Shown here: piece after piece, positions 51,509 to 55,557 of the stretch | How positions within the stretch are numbered: position 1 is the stretch's first letter | How the letters are laid out: each line of letters opens with the position of its first letter | From: Sphingomonas hengshuiensis | Lineage (GTDB): Bacteria; Pseudomonadota; Alphaproteobacteria; Sphingomonadales; Sphingomonadaceae | Length of the DNA: 55,557 bases | NCBI GenBank assembly: GCA_003240755.1 | Contig: QFNF01000017.1 | Location: 1 to 55,557 of the forward strand | Direction of reading: 5' to 3' | Notes under the pieces: generated by a model | Seen by the model: the letters and a program-made list of their open reading frames with translations, nothing else | What the model was told of the DNA's origin: nothing | The model's database searches: none | Position numbers and translations under genes: made by a program

Positions 51509-52279
51509 ATGTTTCATCGGCTTCGCGCAATCATGTTGACCCTTGCCCTGGGGGCGGGCGCGTCCGCCTGTGCCTATGGCGACTATGGCTATGGCGGGGT
51601 GAATGTCGGCTACGGCTCCCCGGGCTATTATGGCGGCGGATATGGTGGTGGCTTCTATGACGGCTATGCCGGCGGGTTCGGCGACCCGTATTGGGGCTGG
51701 TTCGGCGACTATTATTATCCGGGCACCGGCTATTATGTCTATGACCGCTACCGCCGCCCGTTCCGCTGGAATGATCGCCAGCGCGCCTATTGGCAGCAGC
51801 GTCGCGGCCAGTGGCGTGGCGACTGGGGTGGCGGGCGGCCGCGCTGGGACAATTGGAACCGGCCGGGCTGGCGCGGCGATCGCCGTCCGGGGTTCGACAA
51901 CCGGCCGGGTTTCGAGAACGTGCCGCGCGGCAGCAGCCAGTCGCCTTATCCCGCACGGCCCGGTGGATGGCGCGACCGGCCCGGCGCGGGGGCTGGCGAC
52001 GGGCGCCCGAACTTCGGCGATCGCCCACGCGGCGGCTGGCGCGGCAATCGCCCGGATGCGGCGCCCGGCCAGTCGCGGCCCGGCTTCGACGGGCGACGCG
52101 GGTTCCAGAACGTCCCGCGCGGCAGCAGCCAGTCGGCGGTTCCGCGCCGTCCGGATGCAGGGGCCACCCGCGGCTTCAACCGTCCCGAGCGGATCGGGCG
52201 GAATCCGGGCGCCTTCCGTGGCGGCGAAGGTCGCGGACCGCGGGGTGCCGGCGGGCGTGGCGGTCGCCGCCCGAACTGA
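51509..52279 (+). CDS. Gly/Tyr/Arg-rich exported lipoprotein-like protein
   Basis: A 256-residue protein. The N-terminus MFHRLRAIMLTLALGAGASAC is a signal with a probable lipobox (ASAC). Then comes a Gly/Tyr-rich block (about residues 22-75), a block rich in Arg and Trp (QQRRGQWRGDWGGGRPRWDN), and a disordered Arg/Gly/Pro part that contains a repeated element, RPGFDNRPGFENVPRGSSQS and RPGFDGRRGFQNVPRGSSQS. It ends in GRGGRRPN. The strongly basic tail could bind nucleic acid, anionic polysaccharide or LPS on the surface. GGGAG lies before ATG 51509. A stress (EcfG) promoter lies upstream. Function unknown. Confidence 0.75.
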   Translation: MFHRLRAIMLTLALGAGASACAYGDYGYGGVNVGYGSPGYYGGGYGGGFYDGYAGGFGDPYWGWFGDYYYPGTGYYVYDRYRRPFRWNDRQRAYWQQRRGQWRGDWGGGRPRWDNWNRPGWRGDRRPGFDNRPGFENVPRGSSQSPYPARPGGWRDRPGAGAGDGRPNFGDRPRGGWRGNRPDAAPGQSRPGFDGRRGFQNVPRGSSQSAVPRRPDAGATRGFNRPERIGRNPGAFRGGEGRGPRGAGGRGGRRPN

Positions 52280-52285
52280 CCGGAA

Positions 52286-52744
52286 CTAGCCGGTGTGGCC
52301 GCCGGCCCGGGTGGCGATCAGCGCGAGCGAGATGAAGGTCATCACCACCTGATCGTCCTGATTGCGGACAGTGACCCGGCTGGATACGCTGCCCATTTCC
52401 GGGCGGCTGTTCGACGGTCGCGCCGAAACCACTTCGGTTTCGCACGACAGCGTGTCGCCGGGATAGACCGGGCGTTTCCAGCGTAGCTCGTCGATACCCG
52501 CGGCGCCCAGACTGGCGATGGGATCGGTGTTCCATTGTTCGACGAGCATCGCCATGGTCATCGCGCAACTGTGCCAGCCGCTGGCGGCGAGCCGCCCGAA
52601 ATGGGTCTGCGCCGCGGCCTCGTCCGACAGGTGGAACGGCTGCGGATCATAGTGGCGGGCAAAGTCGATCACCGCGTCGCGTTCGACGCGGTAGGAACCG
52701 AAGCGGGCGGTATCGCCGACGGCGATGTCTTCGAAATAGCGCAT
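52286..52744 (-). CDS. MaoC-like hydratase/dehydratase
   Basis: A 152-residue single hotdog-fold protein of the MaoC type. MRYFEDIAVGDTARFGSYRV precedes the active-site region FARHYDPQPFHLSDEAA, with catalytic Asp and His, and the ASGWHSCAMTMAM helix. It should hydrate an enoyl-CoA. ATG 52744 is used rather than the 12-codon longer frame. It is convergent with the Gly-rich gene and 39 nt downstream of the NPP-type gene on the same strand. Confidence 0.85.
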   Translation of the reverse strand: MRYFEDIAVGDTARFGSYRVERDAVIDFARHYDPQPFHLSDEAAAQTHFGRLAASGWHSCAMTMAMLVEQWNTDPIASLGAAGIDELRWKRPVYPGDTLSCETEVVSARPSNSRPEMGSVSSRVTVRNQDDQVVMTFISLALIATRAGGHTG

Positions 52745-52783
52745 GGCGTCAGTTTCAACCCGAAACCGGTCGCACGGCAAGCC

Positions 52784-54040
52784 CTATCGCAGCGCGGCGG
52801 CGCCAATGCCCGAATCACCGTCGAGCGTCGGGTCGGGCACCATCCCCAGGATGCGCCGCAGCAGCGGGTGGACGGCGGTATTGCGGAACGACGGCAAGGT
52901 CACGCCCGCCCGGAACGCCGGGCCGCCCGCGACGAACAATGCCTGCATCTCCCGCGCGGTATCGTCATAACCGTGCGCGCCACCGGTGACGGGACGGGTC
53001 GGCGCGGCAGGTGCGATCGTCCAGCCGACCTCCGCCAGGCACAGAAAGGATGCGACACGGGGGTTGGTACCATAGCGCAGCCGCGCCGGAATCGCCGCCT
53101 TGGGCCAGCATTGCATGTGCGGATGCGGCCGGGCGAGCGTGGCGGACAGTGCGGCTTCGTGGCCGGGCAACGGCTCGATCGCGGCATAGGGTCCGGTTTC
53201 GATCAGGCGATAGCTGCCGGCAGGGGCCACGCGGTCGAACGCGATCACCCGGTCGCTGTCGATCGCCGCCATGCCGTGATCGGCAACGACGATCAGGTTG
53301 GCCGGCTGTCCCAATGCCGCCAGTTCGCGCTGCAGCCGTCCGACCTGCGCATCCACGTCCTGCATGGCTGCGCGGGTCTGCGGCGCGTCGGGGCCATAGG
53401 CATGGCCTTCGGTATCGACATCGTCGAAATAGACGGTGATGAAGCGGGGGCGATTCGCCACGGGGCGTCGCAGCCAGTCGACGACGGCGTCGACCCGCTG
53501 CCCGGCGGTGATCGCCTGGTTGAATGCCTGCCAGTCCGACGCATGGGCGCCCCCGGCATAGACGCCGTGGTTCGGCCGGCCGCTGCCGCCCCATGCGACC
53601 TCGCTGCCCGGCCAGAACATCGTTGCGCTGCGGATACCGGCCTGTTCGGCGGCGATCCAGATCGGTTTGGCGGTATTCCACCAGAACGGGTCGTCGGTCG
53701 CCATGGTAAAGGTTTCGCCGGGGCGCGCCGGGTCCTCCATCCTGTTGCCGACGATACCGCTCTTGTCCGGGCGCACGCCGGTGGCGATCGTCCAGAAATT
53801 GGGAAAGGTCTTGGTCGGGAAGCTTGGCTGCATCGCGCCCGACACCCCGTCCGCCGCCAGCCGCGACAGATTGGGCGCGATCGCCGGGGTCAGATAGTCG
53901 GGCCGCGCGCCGTCGATCCCGATCAGGATCGTGACCGGCGCACGCGCCTCCGCAACGACCGGGGCGACCGCGATCGGCGGGGGCAGGGTGGCGCAACCGC
54001 CAAGGGACAGGATCGCGGCGAACAGGGTCGGGATACGCAT
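52784..54040 (-). CDS. nucleotide pyrophosphatase/phosphodiesterase (NPP) lipoprotein
   Basis: A 418-residue alkaline-phosphatase superfamily enzyme. Lipobox LSLGGC at Cys16, then the metal-binding IGIDGARPDY, nucleophile Thr in PSFPTKTFPNFWTIATGV, and the second metal site YFDDVDTEGHAYGP and VVADHGMA. NPP-type enzymes hydrolyse phosphodiester or pyrophosphate bonds of nucleotides or lipids. It is anchored in the periplasm. It could work with RNase T2 and Apt in nucleotide scavenging (inference). Confidence 0.88.
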   Translation of the reverse strand: MRIPTLFAAILSLGGCATLPPPIAVAPVVAEARAPVTILIGIDGARPDYLTPAIAPNLSRLAADGVSGAMQPSFPTKTFPNFWTIATGVRPDKSGIVGNRMEDPARPGETFTMATDDPFWWNTAKPIWIAAEQAGIRSATMFWPGSEVAWGGSGRPNHGVYAGGAHASDWQAFNQAITAGQRVDAVVDWLRRPVANRPRFITVYFDDVDTEGHAYGPDAPQTRAAMQDVDAQVGRLQRELAALGQPANLIVVADHGMAAIDSDRVIAFDRVAPAGSYRLIETGPYAAIEPLPGHEAALSATLARPHPHMQCWPKAAIPARLRYGTNPRVASFLCLAEVGWTIAPAAPTRPVTGGAHGYDDTAREMQALFVAGGPAFRAGVTLPSFRNTAVHPLLRRILGMVPDPTLDGDSGIGAAALR

Positions 54041-54082
54041 GACCGGACCTGCTAAGCCCCTAGCATGACCGGATCGTGAAGG

Positions 54083-55183
54083 TCAGACGTTGAAGCGGAA
54101 CAGCATCACGTCGCCGTCCTGCACGACATATTCCTTGCCCTCCGCGCGCAGCTTGCCCGCATCGCGCGCGCCGCTTTCCCCCTTGCACGCGACATAGTCG
54201 TCATAGGCGATCGTCTCGGCCCGGATGAAGCCGCGTTCGAAATCGCTGTGGATCTCGCCCGCCGCCTGCGGCGCCTTGGCCCCGACCGATACGGTCCACG
54301 CGCGCGCTTCCTTGGGACCGACGGTGAAGAAGGTGAGGAGGTGGAGCAGCGAATAACCGGCACGGATGACGCGGGCGAGGCCGGTTTCGCCAAGGCCGAG
54401 GTCGGACAGGAATTCGGCGCGGTCGGCGCTTTCCATCGTCGCGATCTCCGCCTCGATCGCGGCGGAGACGACGACGGCCTCGGCGCCCTCCGCCCTGGCC
54501 TTGGCAAACACCCTGGCCGACAGGTCGTTGCCCTCGGCGGCGTCCTCCTCGTTGACGTTGCAGACGTAGAGGACCGGCTTGGCGGTCAGGAGCTGTGCCT
54601 GCGCGAACAGGCGTTCCTCCTCCTCGTCCCTGATCTCGGTCAGGCGGGCGGGCCTGCCCTCGCGGAGCAGGTCGAGCGCGCGGCCGAGCACGGCGGCGGC
54701 GACCTTGGCTTCCTTGTCGCCCTGCTGCCCCTTCTTGGTCAGGTTGGGCACCCGCTTTTCCAGCGATTCGAGGTCGGACAGCATCAGTTCGGTCTCGACC
54801 GTATCGGCATCGGCGATCGGATCGACCCGGTCGTCGACATGCTGGATGTCGTCATTCTCGAAGCAGCGCAGGACATGGACGATCGCGTCCACTTCGCGGA
54901 TGTTGCCGAGGAACTGGTTGCCCAGCCCCTCGCCCTTCGACGCACCGCGCACCAGGCCCGCGATGTCGACGAACGCGAGCTGCGTCTCGATCTTCTTGGC
55001 CGATCCGGCGATCGCGGCGAGCTGGTCCAGCCGGGGATCGGGGACGGCGACGTTGCCGACGTTCGGCTCGATCGTGCAGAAGGGGTAGTTGGCCGCCTGC
55101 GCCGCCTGCGTCTGCGTCAGCGCGTTGAACAGGGTGGACTTGCCGACATTCGGCAGCCCGACGATACCGCAGCGAAAACCCAT
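54083..55183 (-). CDS. ychF: redox-regulated ATPase YchF (OLA1 family)
   Basis: A 366-residue Obg-related P-loop protein that prefers ATP. G1 is GIVGLPNVGKSTLFNALT, G3 is VDIAGLVRGASKGEGLGNQF, and G4 is degenerate, seen as CNVNEED instead of NKxD, as in YchF. The TGS domain at the end contains FTVGPKEARAWTVSVGAKAP and FERGFIRAETIAYDDYV. It binds ribosomes and is conserved. ATG 55183 gives MGFRCGIVGLPNVGKST. Confidence 0.95.
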   Translation of the reverse strand: MGFRCGIVGLPNVGKSTLFNALTQTQAAQAANYPFCTIEPNVGNVAVPDPRLDQLAAIAGSAKKIETQLAFVDIAGLVRGASKGEGLGNQFLGNIREVDAIVHVLRCFENDDIQHVDDRVDPIADADTVETELMLSDLESLEKRVPNLTKKGQQGDKEAKVAAAVLGRALDLLREGRPARLTEIRDEEEERLFAQAQLLTAKPVLYVCNVNEEDAAEGNDLSARVFAKARAEGAEAVVVSAAIEAEIATMESADRAEFLSDLGLGETGLARVIRAGYSLLHLLTFFTVGPKEARAWTVSVGAKAPQAAGEIHSDFERGFIRAETIAYDDYVACKGESGARDAGKLRAEGKEYVVQDGDVMLFRFNV

Positions 55184-55385
55184 GACGGCCGATCTTGTCC
55201 CGATATTGCGAAAGGCCGCGCCTTAGCGGCTTCGCAGGACGATGGCCAGTCATCGCTTGTTGCCGTGTCCACCCCGCGACCCTAGCATTGCCGGCATGAC
55301 CCTTGCCGCGTTGATCGAACGGGCGGCGGCGATGGGGCTGGTCGAACGCTATCGGCCGACGATGTAGCGCCACCCGGGGCGGGCG

Positions 55386-55557
55386 TCAGATCCAGCGCGG
55401 ATCGGCGGTGAAGTCGACGCTGAGCCAGGTGCCCGGGCCATCCTCGCCGATCGCGGCGGCGAGGTCGTGGCGTATCCGGTCGAGCTGGTCATAGGCGACC
55501 GGCGGCGCGCCGGGCGCGGCGACCAGCGCGATGTCGACGAATTGCTGCCGCCCCACG
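55386..55557 (-). CDS. probable cation diffusion facilitator transporter, C-terminal end (5' truncated by window)
   Basis: The last 56 residues of a protein whose start lies beyond the right edge: VGRQQFVDIALVAAPGAPPV, then AYDQLDRIRHDLAAAIG and a C-terminal FTADPRWI. The pattern GR..FVDI.L.....P....A..L..I...L..A resembles the cytoplasmic ferredoxin-like domain ending CDF metal exporters. The assignment is moderate because the TM part is unseen. A 71-nt, 23-codon frame at 55296-55367 on the plus strand was not called. Confidence 0.45.
   Translation of the reverse strand, partial: VGRQQFVDIALVAAPGAPPVAYDQLDRIRHDLAAAIGEDGPGTWLSVDFTADPRWI

Noticed and set aside
55296..55367. 23-codon frame beginning MTLAALIERAAAMGLVERYR
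   Set aside because: Too short, no ribosome site and no recognisable family; kept only as a note.

Overview
The window is high-GC alphaproteobacterial chromosome, most likely a Sphingomonas-type member of the Sphingomonadaceae. The evidence is gene content: a FYDLN-acid (TIGR02300-type) protein, DUF2794, long PstC/PstA with a pst-pho cluster, an OxyR/AhpC/AhpD locus, cytochrome bc1, an EcfG-like promoter (GGAAC-N17-CGTT) and an HprK-related-kinase A operon. No rRNA and no CRISPR were seen. Two complete tRNAs are present (Leu-TAA, Ala-GGC), plus the 3' part of a third (Val-GAC).

Left edge (1-1000): this looks like the end of an integrated, lower-GC island. The right end of an IS5-family element interrupts a P-loop ATPase gene, followed by an HNH nuclease gene that is probably truncated. 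The island ends in a 46-nt copy of the 3' part of tRNA-Val(GAC), still followed by the tRNA terminator, as expected when an integrase uses a tRNA gene as its attachment site.

1-20 kb: an exported amidase; a seven-gene valine-catabolism operon (mmsA, deacetylase, RidA, acyl-CoA dehydrogenase, 3-hydroxyisobutyryl-CoA hydrolase, enoyl-CoA hydratase, mmsB) in which the RidA gene carries a one-base frameshift in a G6 run; tRNA-Leu; an orphan solute-binding lipoprotein; a periplasmic RNase T2 coupled to a four-TM protein; nadC; aroA-cmk; tRNA-Ala; a Crp/Fnr regulator; an MFS carrier; and pgsA-moaD-moaE.

20-36 kb: a fasciclin protein; divergent oxyR and ahpC-ahpD; tauE and cysE (sulfur); a frameshifted membrane-protein gene; VOC and SDR enzymes; and a complete phosphate-starvation cluster transcribed leftwards (phoR, pstS, pstC, pstA, pstB, phoU, phoB) with a three-unit Pho box ahead of pstS.

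36-55.5 kb: a four-gene operon for a Tat-exported small protein, a PqqD-like protein, an HprK-like kinase and a nucleotidyltransferase. This combination recalls RiPP (lasso-peptide) tailoring enzymes but lacks a cyclase and a peptidase, and it is the best candidate here for an undescribed system. It faces wecC-wecB. Then come an SDR, gph, glmU-glmS (UDP-GlcNAc supply, which also feeds WecB), a REP-type repeat pair, queA, a periplasmic cyclophilin, petABC with apt, a Gly/Tyr/Arg-rich lipoprotein behind the EcfG-type promoter, a MaoC hydratase, an NPP-type phosphodiesterase, ychF, and the 3' end of a probable cation-efflux gene at the right edge.
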